A program made the translations under genes and the position numbers. A stretch of 64,000 nucleotides of DNA, from assembly GCF_947623445.1 (NCBI RefSeq), contig NC_135242.1, positions 2,232,001-2,296,000 of the forward strand, in the 5' to 3' direction. This DNA comes from Clavelina lepadiformis. Lineage: Eukaryota; Chordata; Ascidiacea; Aplousobranchia; Clavelinidae. Position 1 is the first letter of the stretch; the number at the start of each line of letters is the position of its first letter. Shown here piece by piece: positions 22,835 through 36,510 of the stretch. The notes below the pieces were generated by a model. It searched no databases and was not told where the DNA came from. It worked only from the letters and a program-made list of their open reading frames with translations.

Positions 22835-25800
22835 GTTTGTTTATAGGAAATTGAGCATATCCTGCTTTAATCCGTTTCACAGCAAGTTACTAATTAATGA
22901 AAAACTTCTATTCAAATAATTACAAGGTTACTTGTTCAAACTATCTAAGTAACAAACCATAATGATAAACATTTACAGTATAATAAATTTTGTACATCTG
23001 CTATTGGCCTATTGATCTAACACACAGTACTGCGGTAATACAACCCAATCATATGGTGATTATGGATTTGAAACGGCGCAGTCAGCTTCGCCATTTTAAT
23101 ATAAAAACAACTTTCCCAGGAGCTGCCAATCTACCAATCCCCGCCTGAATACTAATATAGGAACAGTTTACTTTCTCTCTGGCCTTGTGGGGAAAATAGA
23201 ATGTTGAAACTGACACTATGTAAATAATAAGGTCTCTTACTCTAAGTACAGCTGGCTTACACGGCGTCATGTCTATTAACAAGCGATAGAACATCGAGGC
23301 ACGAAAAAAGCAACGATTTTCTGCCATGGGTTACCTTGTGCTTCCAACATGCAATGACGGACAAACTCATGTTTATTAAAAATCGGACATTTTTTTCATA
23401 AAGCTGTCAGGTATTGTACTGTATTGACAGAATACGATACAATAACATTGTTTTCAAAAGAAAAGCAGAAATCGCTAATTGATGATGTGCTTCTCCTTAT
23501 TTATGCTGCAGTACAACTGTCAACTACACTCACTCAGAACTTTTCCACTCACTGCAGCTAAAAAAAGTTAAATGCCCGAGCTTTCTCATGAACGAGCGAA
23601 CGCAAGCATGCAACGTCTGATTCACCGAGTCAAAAGCTGGCCAAATATCGCATATCGCTGAACTCAAGCAGAACCTTACATTCCATTGTAAGCGCCGCTA
23701 GCTAGGATTACCACGCTTAATACCACACTCAACCTTTTTCCTGCTGGCTTATCACTGCTATTTTCTCCGACTTTAACTTGCGGTGGATTTACCGATAAAA
23801 AGCGCACGTCAAATCTAAAGGAAACCTTTCAGCACCTTTCTATGCATGGGAAATCTAATCAATTCGATATGGCATCATGGCTATTACGCCGGCTCAAAGG
23901 ATAAAACTTCTTTGTCGAAATTAACGTGGTGAAAGTTGAGCCAAATACGAACTAATAGGCGAGGATCTGTAAATAATTAGGCTAGGAGTGAATGAAAAAC
24001 TTGTCCTAAAAACTTGCACCCAATTTCGTACAGCTTTGTTGACTTTACGATCATTGGATTTATAGGGAAGCAAAACATCACAGCAAATACTAAATCAACA
24101 AATAAGATTTAATTATTATCGCAACCTTATCTGGAATACCTTCCGCTTTATACCAACAACTAGCAGCGATATACCAAGCTAATAGTTCTTGCTGATTTTC
24201 GTTTAAAAAAGATTTTCTACATCAAAGTAAATGCCATATAACTTTGACTGCTGAGTCTTCGGTTAACGGGAAATTTAATAATTTATATCGCGATAGTAAC
24301 TTATTCTTTTATTACTCTAACCACGCCGTTAGTGCGGTAGGCGTACATCTTATTAAATTCCCATCTCATACATCCTGTACCAGAATATTATCAATTGATC
24401 TAACTCAGCCAGCAAACGTGTGGTTGATACCTGATACAGCTGAGAGCATCAAATCGAGAAGTTTAAATGTTTTGGAACATGACATCACTACCACCTTTGT
24501 TCAACGATGTTTTTACAAAATTTATCAATTCATTAAAATTTAAAATTTGTTGAAAGTCCACACCGTAATTTTGATTTTGAATTATTTCTCTATTACTCGT
24601 TCCGACAATAAAGCACCTTGTTTCCGTCTAAGCTTTCCTGTAAATGACTTGGTAAGTTTCCGTAGATTTTGTCACTATTACTAACCCCGAGAGCTATTTT
24701 CTCCTATCGTACGTCTGCCTACGTAACAATGAGAGAGGTGAAAGGTCAGGAGACATTATTTTTCATGCGACCCACGCAAATTGATTTTGATTCAGGTAAA
24801 CTGCGTAAATCGTCTAATCGCAAAACAACCCTGTAAAGGTCAATTGGGTTCATCGAAAGACTGGGCTCATATTTATTAAACAATGGGAAGATACGATCTA
24901 GATTTTTGCGCTTGTTTGGCTGGTTTGATATGTTGGTGAGAACGAGAGTTAAAGAAACTGAATCATGGATCAGAAAAAGAAAAACATGTAGTTGGTCGAT
25001 TTGGAAAATTAGGGTCACATTAATCAACTGTCTATTGTCCATTATAACTAAAATGGCGTGGCTATGTCTGCATATTTCAAATACGTTTTAAGCAGTCAAT
25101 TAATAAAGGATTGATAATAACGGGTAGAAGTCTCGGGGTAGAAGGGGTGAGGTTTTCTAAGTACACTAACCCAGCCCGATACATCTGGATATCATAGGCC
25201 GCTTAGATTAGCAAGTAGTGACGTATATTTATACGGCTTAAACATAAAAGAAACGTGAAAGTTAGGCTTCCGAGCGCTCCTTTATAACAAGCAATAGATT
25301 AAACGGACGATCGTTTGTTCGTGAAACCACCTGCTTGATCAAACAAAGGAAACTAGGCCAGCGGAATGCAGAGAGAGTGGTTGCCATGGCTGTGTTAATG
25401 AACTACAAACACGGTAAGGAAATTCGCTGGCGTGTAATCACCTGTTCCGACGCCTGTGACTGCACAGAATATATTTGACTGACGTTTGTAATCTGTTTTC
25501 CTGGAAAACACACACGTCGCAGAATTAATTTCTGCTGCAGCACAACAACGTATTATGACGCGATAACAAAGAAAAAACTGACAAGTCACACAGTAAAACT
25601 CTCCAGGTTTAAACGCTCCAAATAGTTTGCACCAAAAAACTGGATGATAACAAGTCTAAAGTATTTCCGCTTTGGTGAGTTAATAAACGAAATAAACAGA
25701 CAGGAAAGGTGATAGTCCCGCATAAAATCTACAACTCCCTGGCTATTATCTTTTTTAATAAATCAAGCATAACAACAGTAACAGTAGACAAATGATAAAG

Positions 25801-28800
25801 TTTCTAGCCCCCATTGTCTGTGTTCATGAAACACTCCCAGCTGATAACTCTATGACGTCACAATACTTGAACCAATCGTCAACAGAGCGATGTGAGTGAT
25901 ACGCGCGTGCTGACATTTTTTCAGTCGATTGTCCGTAAATCCGTCTCCTATTGTTAACTGGCGGTAGCTTAGAATTAACAAACAATGGTACAGTGGTTGG
26001 TAGAGTATAACGGAATTTAACAATTTGCGATCCGTGTTTAAAACAATGGTGGGTACGAAAAGCGTCCAAGTCGAAACGAAGAACGAAAACATGTTTTTGA
26101 TGAGTTAACTAACAACAAATACTTTATTGAAATTGATCCACTGAAACAAAAGAATTGATTAAACGTAACTAAGCTGACCAGAAGATTGAAACCAACGCGC
26201 TGCAAAACAACATTGCCAGGCAATCAACAAAGTAGCCTGTATTTTAATCCAAAGTGAACTCTACAAAAGTATAACATTACTTGAAAATACGCTACTTCAG
26301 CCGAGCACACATGACTTGAATACGCCAGGGCTTGCTCTATCAAACTTTCTTAACTGCAAATACCAAACTTGCTTTTAAAGAAACTTCGCCAGCAAAACGC
26401 TGATAAGCAAACATACAAAGGTTAATTATAATCAAAATATTAACCGTGCGCTCATCTGAGAATCTTAACCTAACTCTTGGCGCAAATGTTAAGTCATACG
26501 TACACGGAAGATCGCTAAATACTTTCTTGGCCTATAATCTTTTCAAAGGCATAGTTAAAAGTCAAAAAACTGAACGCTAAATTTTAAAAGCAAGATACGC
26601 ACTCGGCAAACCGATGAAACGAAGAAGCTTTATCGAAATAGTTGCGCCATAGTTGAGTGAAGAAACAAACCAAATACCCCGGGGCGAAATTTTTCGGGGG
26701 AAATCTAGCGGACTGACCCGTAAACCGCAATTTCAAGTAAATTTTCGAGCAACTTCAACTCAATAACTCAGCATGACCAGAAAGAACTTCTTAATTTGTC
26801 CTAACACGGCATAAGTTAGCAAACAAGATCAACAGAACCGTCCATTTATAAAGCAAGCCAACAGCAGAAATAAACAAAATAAGCTGTTTGTTGAACTCTG
26901 CTGAATGACCCTGAGAGAGAAGACAGAGGTTCAGAATAGCGCAATGCTCGAAATTAATCCGATTATCTGATTGATTGAATCAAAACGTTTTCAACAGACA
27001 AGCAGGTTGAAAATCTGCGTCAAATTATCGCTCTACATATAATCTCACATTTACTTGCTTCAATACAACCTGTAAACTCAATAAAGCGAATCATTACCTG
27101 CTAATTACATTGCTACTGAATTTCTTTCACGACCATCGCAACATGCAGCTACGCCGTGGTCGAAAAGAGCGAGTAGGTGAAAGCCCAGTAAACTGCTTTT
27201 CATATTCAATACTAATTGGTACTGTAGTAGGTCAGAAGCCCAGTGTTAAGACATTTGAAAGTAAATATTTATGTATAAGACGGCATGATGCGTCATCATG
27301 AGCCAACGTTCTCAGAGGACTTGCAATTAATCACACAAGTTAATATAAATCTGTACTGGCAACACTTATGAAAAAAACAGCATGGTCTGTGAAGTTTTTT
27401 GTGTCGAGAACTTCATTTCTAGAGAATTAAAAATAAATTAAAGCGATTCACTGCGCGAGTTTGGTACAAGTCATTTTTATGACATCATAAAAGGCACTGT
27501 AACGACTTAAAAGAAGGACAGCCTTGTTGTCGGAACGTCACGTAAATCCCAGTCAATAGTTATTGCAAACGTAGTCGCTGGTTTTATGGCAGCATTTCAA
27601 ATACTTGGCTTAAAATTTACCACCGTTATTCGTTTACATTTGTTCCGATTCGACCTTGCAAGAGAGCTGCAACTGACGAAGTTTGTTTAGAATGGAGCGA
27701 TAAGAAGAAATTTGAATTCAAACACAGCCTGCATTGTTGGCGCCCAGATAAACGACCCAGCATAAGTACACTGATCTTGACCGCAAAACAACTCCTTGTG
27801 ATAAGTTTCCTGTGAACACGACAAGGCGATAGGACGAATGTGGGAATTGTGACCAAACACACGAACTGGCCCTGGTAACTGAACCGTGTAAAGATTTGTA
27901 GATTTTAAGCTGAAATAACGCGAATCATTGAAGGGTTTTGCGACGATCTCAACAAACCAGGATGCTTTGTAACAAATGTGACGTATCTCGGAAGAATTCT
28001 ATTATGGTTGTAAACCGATTACAGATGTAATAACATGTGTATCTTATACAAGTTTGCTATCATTTGAAAAACTGACTATAGATTACGACTGTTCCAGGTA
28101 AAAGATATGACATGCATAAGTACCGCTTTAAATCCAGTTCTAAATTATACATATACACAGATATCTAGTACCTCAAGGCTTATGCTGTCTCAAATGCTCA
28201 AAGCTTTTTAACCAATTTCACAAATTAAAAACAGATCTGAATCACTGTATATACGCTCACTACTGTATACCGATCTTCTACTTAATTTCAACCAACTTGC
28301 ATCGCGACAATGTACGCGTACGCACGACGTGAATGATTAACCGAAGTAGTTGTGTGACGACAGCAAATTTTCTCACGCGTTTCGGGCTCTTCTACTGGCC
28401 TCTGAAATCACTCGTTGTTCTCGAAGCGCCAACTTTCTGTCGGTCATGTGACCGCGACCGCGTTATGACGTCACTCGCTAATTAGCCCTGTTCAGTATTA
28501 TCAGTGTCCAAGGAAGACAAAAGCACTTGAAAATTCCCCAAGTACCAGCGCCTGTTGTCATGCAGTGCGGAAACTGACATAAGTTGTCGTAACGTCGCGG
28601 AGAACTTGGGCTTAAATCATTGGCAAGGGCAATTTAATTTCCATCTACATTGATTTACGAAGTACACTTTGCGATAAGATTATCATAAGAGCGGAACAGC
28701 TCTCTATATAAAAAGCAAACACTGCATAAATAGTGTTTCGCGTGGGGTCGCGTTTACGAGTACGATTATAGATGAAGACCATGTTTTCCGTGAATACATT

Positions 28801-31800
28801 AACATGAGTTAAGTTTATTTTACGTAAGATAGCATGAACCCCCAATGTTGTGCGGCCAGGTGAAAGGAACTACGCAAATAACAGTGCTACTTGATGTAAT
28901 GTTGTAAGATTTTATACACTGTACCTATACTTTCATGTCAGCGCGTCCACCTTACATGCTTTCGATCACTTAACGCTGTAGTTACACGTTGGAGCAGTAA
29001 CCTGACTGCCACTGAAGCGCTGAGAAAATTTTCTTGCCAGCAGAGTAGAATTTTCTTGTGTTATTGAAGAATGTTGTTCACTCCTTGCTAAATCATCGCC
29101 AGTTCGCTATTACATTGAAATTACGTCGCAATGAGTGAATAATTAAAGGCTTCTAAAGGCGAGACGCTAATTTCGGTCTCAAAGCTTAATAACCTTGCCT
29201 GTATAGGTTGGTATGATATAAAAATGCTTTAAAATGAACTCAGTTTAATACAGTTCTACTTGTGGTTATATCCGCCGACATGAAATTACAATGAAACACT
29301 TGAAATCCGACACCGGCGGCAATTTAATTTATACCGACATCCCCTCAAACATCTTGCGAATATGTGAATCTTTAAACATTGGAGCTCGCTGGACAATTTC
29401 GCGGTGCTCAAAAAATTACAAAGCGCTTTAATGCTAGCCTGAAGAAATACGACACGACACGAAGAGCAGCAAGTACAGCTGTCATCAAATTTATTGTGCA
29501 TAAAATTAACCACCGCAAGCAACTGGATTTACGGGTACGACACGCGACATATGGATGTCATCTATTATGAAGGTAACAAGAATCTTCAACCACACGTTTG
29601 ACCCGCGCCCTTGAAATGTCGAGGAGATTTTTTTATAGCAGCAAAGCGACGAAATTTGCGCATTCATGTTCAAGTGCCCGACAATTGTGAAGACTAAAAC
29701 GGAAGTTGAATTGCATGGCTTTTGGCCAGGCCACGTCTGCTAACTGGACATCTTATACAATTTGCAAGCACTCGAAACTGAAATGACATACCTCGCATAG
29801 ATTGAGTGCAGCAGTCCACGCACCGTGAATAAGAAGCCACGATGATAATTCCATGTTTTCAGAAAACGACCAAACATCAACCTAACACTTAAAAATATCG
29901 TGAGTTTTATATACACCACTGCACCAACTTATCAAGCCTTAATAACCACAATAACTGAGCGCACAGCCACCTTGCTTTACTTGCAGGCAGAAGTGAAGAC
30001 GCAGCTGACAGCTGCTGAATACCTCGAACAAACAATTGCAACTGTATGTATCTTCAGGGACTTAAAACCGTTGTTTTATTTCTAAATCCCGGCCCGTTGA
30101 TAAGTAGGATAGAGGAGATCTCCTAATTTGGCCGCCAATGACTGAGTGTGATGATTGCAAGGATTTCACATCGATCAACTATGGTTATGTCAATTATTAT
30201 GACATCATACAAGGTAACTTTCTTTATTACATTGATGATCAAAAACTTTATCCCATTCTACATACTTGCTAAATTCATTGAGCGATATGATCTGTTCGAA
30301 ACGAACCGTATTCATTTAATTATTTCTCACATGACCTTGTCTTGGGAACTATGTACCCTGCAGTTGGCAGTGTGTACACTGCGCATGTCAAATTCCATTT
30401 CAACGCATAAACAAATAAAAGGCTGGTTACTTCTCTTTTGTCAAACAATCGAGCGTATGTATAGCGGCATAATGTCATTAATTATTTAATGATTGACTCG
30501 CGCAAATATATTTAAAATTTCAAGGTTTGCTTTTTAACTACCTCTCCCCGTGCCAATAAACTCACTGAATAAATACATTTGCAAAATGTTCAAGAACAGC
30601 AGCCGGAGTGTGATGCATCTGGCTTCCTACAACGCCACACATATGTGGGCCAAGAGGTTTAAGTCACGTTCATTTGGCGACACGCCAAATATCACCTGTC
30701 TGTGTTCTTTAAGCATATCGTGGCACATTTTTATGACAGAGCGAAATTTTATTTAGAATATTATTGTGACGATGAGCCCCCGCTGAACATGTAGCTATCT
30801 TGCGTTCAAGTACAAGCGCTAATACCTTCCACGCGAAATCGCAATACTTAAAACTCCTTTCCGTTACCGCGTTACAGCTTGACGTAGTTTACCTACTGGT
30901 TGGCTATATTTAATAAAACCAGTTTTTCGTTGCATGGCAAAACAGCGATTTACGCTTGAGCGCAAGGAAATCCGTGGATTTACCCAACATAAGATTACAT
31001 CATACACCTCGCAAAAAGTGTTTGTGTTTCCCGTCACCTTCATTATTTCGTTTCGCTTCAACAATGGACGTCACAGTGGGGGCACTGGTCGCTTTATAGG
31101 GAAGTGTAACACATTGAAGTAACATTACCACAAGAGCTTCCCCGGCATCACAGCATTACAAATCTATGACGTCATATTTAGATAAGATCAATAGAGATTC
31201 AATTTCTGTAGATTTAACACCAATTGCCAACAAAAATGCTGTCGTTCTTCATTATGAAAAGACAAAAAATCGATTTTAATATAAGAAATTGCCGTTTTAC
31301 TGGCAAAAACAGTTTCAGTTTGACACTCCACATAACATCTAGTTCTTATCTAACGGTTTGTTACCGTTTGGTCAACCGTTTATGCAAGTTTTGGGAATTT
31401 CGTTGAACGAAAAGTTTCCCCGAAAACCTAGGGGAGCCGCTCTCCCATGAGGTAACTTGCACACACTGGAGAATTATCCTAAATATTCAACACATTTCAA
31501 TAAAAATTTGCGCAAATTCAAACTCACATGAGTGTTCTCACGCCAAAATCCATTCTACCGGGATAAGTTATCAACCACAGTCTGATTGTTTTATCATAGC
31601 CCACTCATTTTTGAATTCGGCGAAAGGTGAGTCGACATACTGACATTGAACAAAAGTAGCCTTTGGCAAAAAAAGTTCATTTACGGCAATAACTTAAAAT
31701 AATATTCACTATTAAGCAATCCAACAAACTATATTCCTACCGGATATTAACCTACTAGTACTGAAAAGTAACGTACCATAAACTGTTATAGGCCAAAGTC

Positions 31801-34800
31801 TTAGATCAGATACAGCTACCGTTAACTGTTTGTGTCATATTTGCCGCAGAACTGAAACAAAATTCCAACAACTTATGTGGCAGATACGGTTTTAGGTGAC
31901 TGTTGTTATTGTTTATTGGCCAGGCAGTGATCTCGCAATGTATTTTGAGACTTCAACTGTTTCTACGCAAGCTTATTATGCCCGAGGGAATGTCTTATGA
32001 TAGCCTACACTTTAAATTCCAAACACTTTCCTAAAAGCTCACAGAGATCAGCCTAGAAATTTGTAAACTAAACTGAGTTAATTCAGATGTTCAACACCAT
32101 AAAAAGCAAAACATTGCCTACCCCTTTTCAAGCAAACAACATCCAAGAATTACTAGTCGTGGACAGTTAAACTGTACAGTTCACAGCGAAAAGAGTTTTG
32201 TCCACTCCAAGCAACTGCAGTTTGCGCAGCAATCGGCCAGATGCTTGCTACGTACTTATCAACATTGTGACGTCATTAAGAGTCAAGCGTCATATAAGAG
32301 AAAACCTCGGTGGACAATCGAGAGAGATCCAGTCCCATTGTCTGTCATGTTTAATCAAGGAGAGTCCCGTGGTTTTTAAAACAAGAGCGATTGATACAAA
32401 ACAATGAAATATAATTCCAAAAACTTGCTCGAAAATGTAAGCTTAAACCAATCGGAAGCCAGGCCAGTTGAACATCCTTTTATCACAGTCAGACAATCAA
32501 TTTGATTGTGCGATAATTATGCGAAAGAAAAATGCTCTCGAACTGAACACGTTCTCTCACACAAAAGCGAAAACTTGCAGATTTTGATGGATCTGTCAAC
32601 ATAACACTAATTGAGAGAATTGCTTTGGTTGAAATCGTTTAATCCTATGCCGGTAGTCCACGCCAATTAAACGTCGTACGTAGGTTGTTGAAAATAGACG
32701 ATTAAAGTAGCCAATACATGTGCTTATGGACACACAGAAAAACTCATCTTTATATAAAAAATTATGGAAAACTCGCGAGCGGTAACAGCTCTATAGCTTG
32801 CTTAAGCAACATTTGACTCATGAGCGATAAAATTCAAGCCTCGCAAAAGCTTTCAAAGTGTTTTTCCACGCCACAAAATCATGATGTGAAATTTGCCAGT
32901 CAGCAATCTTTTTATACACTGCCTTTAGCAGAATTCATTTTAACAACAATGAGGAAATTATTTTGTCGTCTTATGAGCGAATAACGCCAAACTGTTTCCA
33001 ACTTATTTGTTGACAATGACTGATGACCGGTCACACAGAGTCATCTATTCGAAAGAACAACATAAGTTTAATAAAATGGATTTCCATGAATTTCTACACA
33101 GGTCGTGGGATAGATCAAGTTGTTTTTTTGTTAACCATGGGTTTGATAAAATCAATAATTTCAGTCAAAAGGACGTAATAAGCCAAAGTATTTGGTCACA
33201 TTGTCTTGCGAATGACAAGCGTTGGTTGTATACATTGACCGCCAGTGACGTAACGTGATGTGATATCAACCCGAACAGCATGTGATCGTCATTCAATCTA
33301 AAAAATGGCGTGCGAGAGAAAATTTCCTTCGACCCTATGGCAAGTGTGCTTGGCTATTGACCTTACATATACAGGAAACTGGTAAAGTGATATACGTCAA
33401 TTCCCAATTGGATATTTTGCCTCCATAACGTTTATGTTATTTGGCAGCATTTTGCCGGTTTAAATTTCCAGTTTAAAACTACCAAACTCCCCAGGCGGTA
33501 ACATCGCTGCTTGAGGGTGTTTGATTAGGTGAAGTGGAGAAAATGTTCCAGGTCATTTTCGCTCCCGCGTGACCTAATGCCAACGATAGTCAATTAAAAG
33601 AATATCTTTAGAACTTCGAAAGGTCACAGGGTGATCCGGATGAAGAAAAAAGTTCTAAAAATGGCCCAATGAGAATTTCCAAACACACAGTTTGAAATGA
33701 CCGGGAAGAAAGATGCTGCATTTCCTGCATTTGCATGCTATGGCAAACTTACATGTTAATAAACAGTTTTGTGACTTCGGTATTCATTAGTATAGTAGTT
33801 TAGTTGTCTTGATAACCGACGCAGGATAAAACGCCTACCGCAAAGCAAGACGAATTCTTCATGAACCAGGGTAACTTGAACAAATGTGATAACAATAGGT
33901 TTTCAAGTAAAATGAAAATAAATGCTAACTCACGTGACCGCTGAGGAAAAGTTTTGGTCCCGATATAATAAACCAAACTTTATCGCCGAGGCCTCGCTAT
34001 AAAAAGTCATCATTGTAGAGCTGCTTTTATATGAAAAACTGTAGTTAAATCCATCAAACAGAATATTTAATGTACTATTTGCAAAATGTTGCATTTTGTT
34101 TGCTTTGCTCAATCGACACTATGGTTAAACCTGCTGTGGTCCCATGGGTTTTAGGGCGCAGTCCCATCTGAAAACTCATTTGGCCTGTTCGCTCGCAATT
34201 ACTTGACGGACGTGACGTAGGCCCAAAAGGCCTATTATAGGCTAAACCAGTGCTGCACTTCTTATGGTCATTTTAAAGAATATGTTTGAACAAGTTTGCA
34301 AGCAAGGGCTGGCTGCTCTACATTGCTGAGCAGCAAAACGAAAATAAAAGTTTAGCCTTTATTTTGCGCAAATTGCAGTGTCATTTGCCGATCTGTTCTC
34401 GAAAAAAGAATGTTTTATTGAAAATATATCACAAAGAAAAGCTTCGATGGGCACCGATTTGCAGAGAGTTGATATTTGCTTTATGTTATTATTATTATTA
34501 TTATTTTATTCACAATCACAGAATTAACTGGTACACAAAATGCATCCTATCCTGGGAGCCAAACAGGTCCGAAAAAAATTGTACATTGATAAAGTTAAAA
34601 AGAAGAGTTGTAACTATATAACTCTTCAATTACTCCTGCTCTGGTATAAATCTAGCGCCAACTTGCCTCTTTGTGCTCTTCTCAGCTCCAGGTTTGAAAT
34701 GAAATGAATTATTAAGTTTTGGATACAAGTACAGCAGGGTTGTAACCAAGTCATTGTTTTCTGACTCGAGTTAATTTGAGTTGTTATTCGAGTTAAGTTG

Positions 34801-36510
34801 AGTCAATTTAAACTGTGACCCGAGTCAAGACCAAGTCTTTATGTGAAAAACTTTTCCAAAGTCAAACTATGCGTTGCATTGAAATAGTTACTTAATATAA
34901 CGTCATGGCTCTCTAGAAAATATACTCTGGTTGATCCTGATTAGAAAATAAAATAGTTTATTAAAAAATATTCAATTTTGTTTCGTAAAGCTTATTTTGC
35001 GGTCGCAACTGCCATAACGTAATTCGAGTCATGAAATATGCGACTCGAGTTAAGTCAATGTTGAATCAAGGCACCGCAATGCTGTATGTGGTTTACCTTC
35101 TTCAGGACATTAATTTAACAATGCATTTCTGCTTGAAAGATTATCCGAACTCCAGGTTGCAAAGCAGCCTACTGCTCTATTGAACACGTCTAAACAGAAC
35201 TTCGTCATTGTTCCGCTTCAGAGAACACAAAAAGTTTTTTTCTGAAAAAAACTATTCTTCGAAACGTTCAGTACTGAAAGAGCTTTCAATAAAACCCGAC
35301 TGATTTGTCATGAAAAGATTTTCTTTCTTCTTGAAAAGCTCACGTGACTATTACTTGACAGGGTGAGCGCAAAGTATAAAAAGTTTGGTAAATTGACGAG
35401 CAATTACCCAATAGCAAGCTAAAGCAATTTTACTTATCTTAATCTGACTGAAGTTTCTAAAGTTTCAACAACCAGTAAACTTTGAACGTGGAAAAGCTAG
35501 CAACCTCTTAGTTACATATATAGCGTCTCACTTGCTGTTACAGCTATTTAGACAGGCTATTGCAAACTTCAGTTTATATTCAAGTTAGCAATATTACGAC
35601 ATGCGATTGACACATCTTGGTAAAAACCGCTGAGGGGTAAATTGTCCACGTCTTTTTGGTTGTCACTAGCCCGTGGCTGACGAGATGGGACCATCGTTGC
35701 GCATGACAATTTATCATAGTTTAAATCAGCCTGAAATTCAGCGACAGGAAAGCAGTTGTTGTATAAAGGCCAGTCAAAGAAAGTAACGTTTGGGTTTAGC
35801 ATGCTGCTTCATTATACCTTTTACTTGTTTAGACCTACCAAAGATAGCCCAATACTTGCAAATGCTCTTCCTTTAGTTGTACGTTTTTGACATTTTTGAA
35901 GTTCATTTAGCCGTTGCTTTTTGTACGTTCGATTTCGATGTTAAGAGGAGACAATTTGACGAGTGCCAATTATTGTAAACGACACCGACTGGAGTTGATG
36001 TTTATTTAATCATTTGACTCTTTTGAGTGATAATAAATCATACTTTATTGTTTTATTGACTTGTATTTTTACCTGAGAAATGTTTGCTGGGAACTAACTA
36101 GTTGCAAAACAGGCTTCTACATAAAGCATATTAGAAGCAACATTTGGAAATGTGGTTAAAGTTGTCTGCAGAAATCAGCATCAAGATATTTCTGTATCGG
36201 TATTGCCTAATATACGTACACTAAAAGCTTTCAAAAATTCAAAAATTATAATTGCAATTTACGAAGTTAATCGCAGAAAGATTAATAGTAAAGTGCTGGC
36301 AAAGGTGGCGCGTATAAAACAACCTATCGTTTACCGGTTAGGGGTTATTATAAAATATGGAACAGCCTATAGAACTTACATAAGATGTAGCACACATGAC
36401 TTTCTAATCTATTTTTAATGAAAAATATATTAAATGCTCTTTCATTTACTAACGAATCATCTGCACGTTTTGATTAGGTTGTTAGCAAGCAAATCATCGG
36501 TTGTGTAGCA
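22835..36510. other. 13.7-kb region without a recognisable gene
   Basis: This lies upstream of the FAM110-like gene (minus) and upstream of the SLC22 array (plus). Open frames are at most about 110 codons, lack homology and good splice context, and often begin at non-ATG codons. It contains four perfect TGACGTCA palindromes (25853, 28466, 31167, 32268) and an (ATT)n tract near 34484-34505. A dispersed repeat at 34.55-34.86 kb recurs near 40.8 and 46.5 kb. Promoters and 5'UTR exons of the flanking genes, or noncoding RNA genes, could be here but cannot be seen by eye. Confidence 0.5.
34556..34862. repeat. Dispersed repeat, blocks in order B-A
   Basis: Block B (about 34556-34690) contains TACATTGATAAAGTTAAAAA and CCAACTTGCCTCTTTGTGCT. 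Block A (about 34713-34862) begins AGTTTTGGATACAAGTACAG, continues with CAGGGTTGTAACCAAGTCAT and has repeated GAGTTAA/TTTGAGTT motifs. Both blocks recur at 40803-41096 and 46458-46751, but there in the order A-B. CAGGGTTGTAAC resembles hAT termini, and related GACTCGAGTTAA sequence in opposite orientation is near 35046. Its nature is unproven. Confidence 0.6.

Noticed and set aside
30148..30489. 113-codon plus-strand frame with hydrophobic stretches
   Set aside because: It begins at GTG, its composition fits AT-rich chance sequence, and there are no splice partners or motifs.
36152..36418. 88-codon frame just upstream of SLC22 copy 1
   Set aside because: Not conserved upstream of the other copies, no domain, and composition is lysine/isoleucine-rich as expected by chance.
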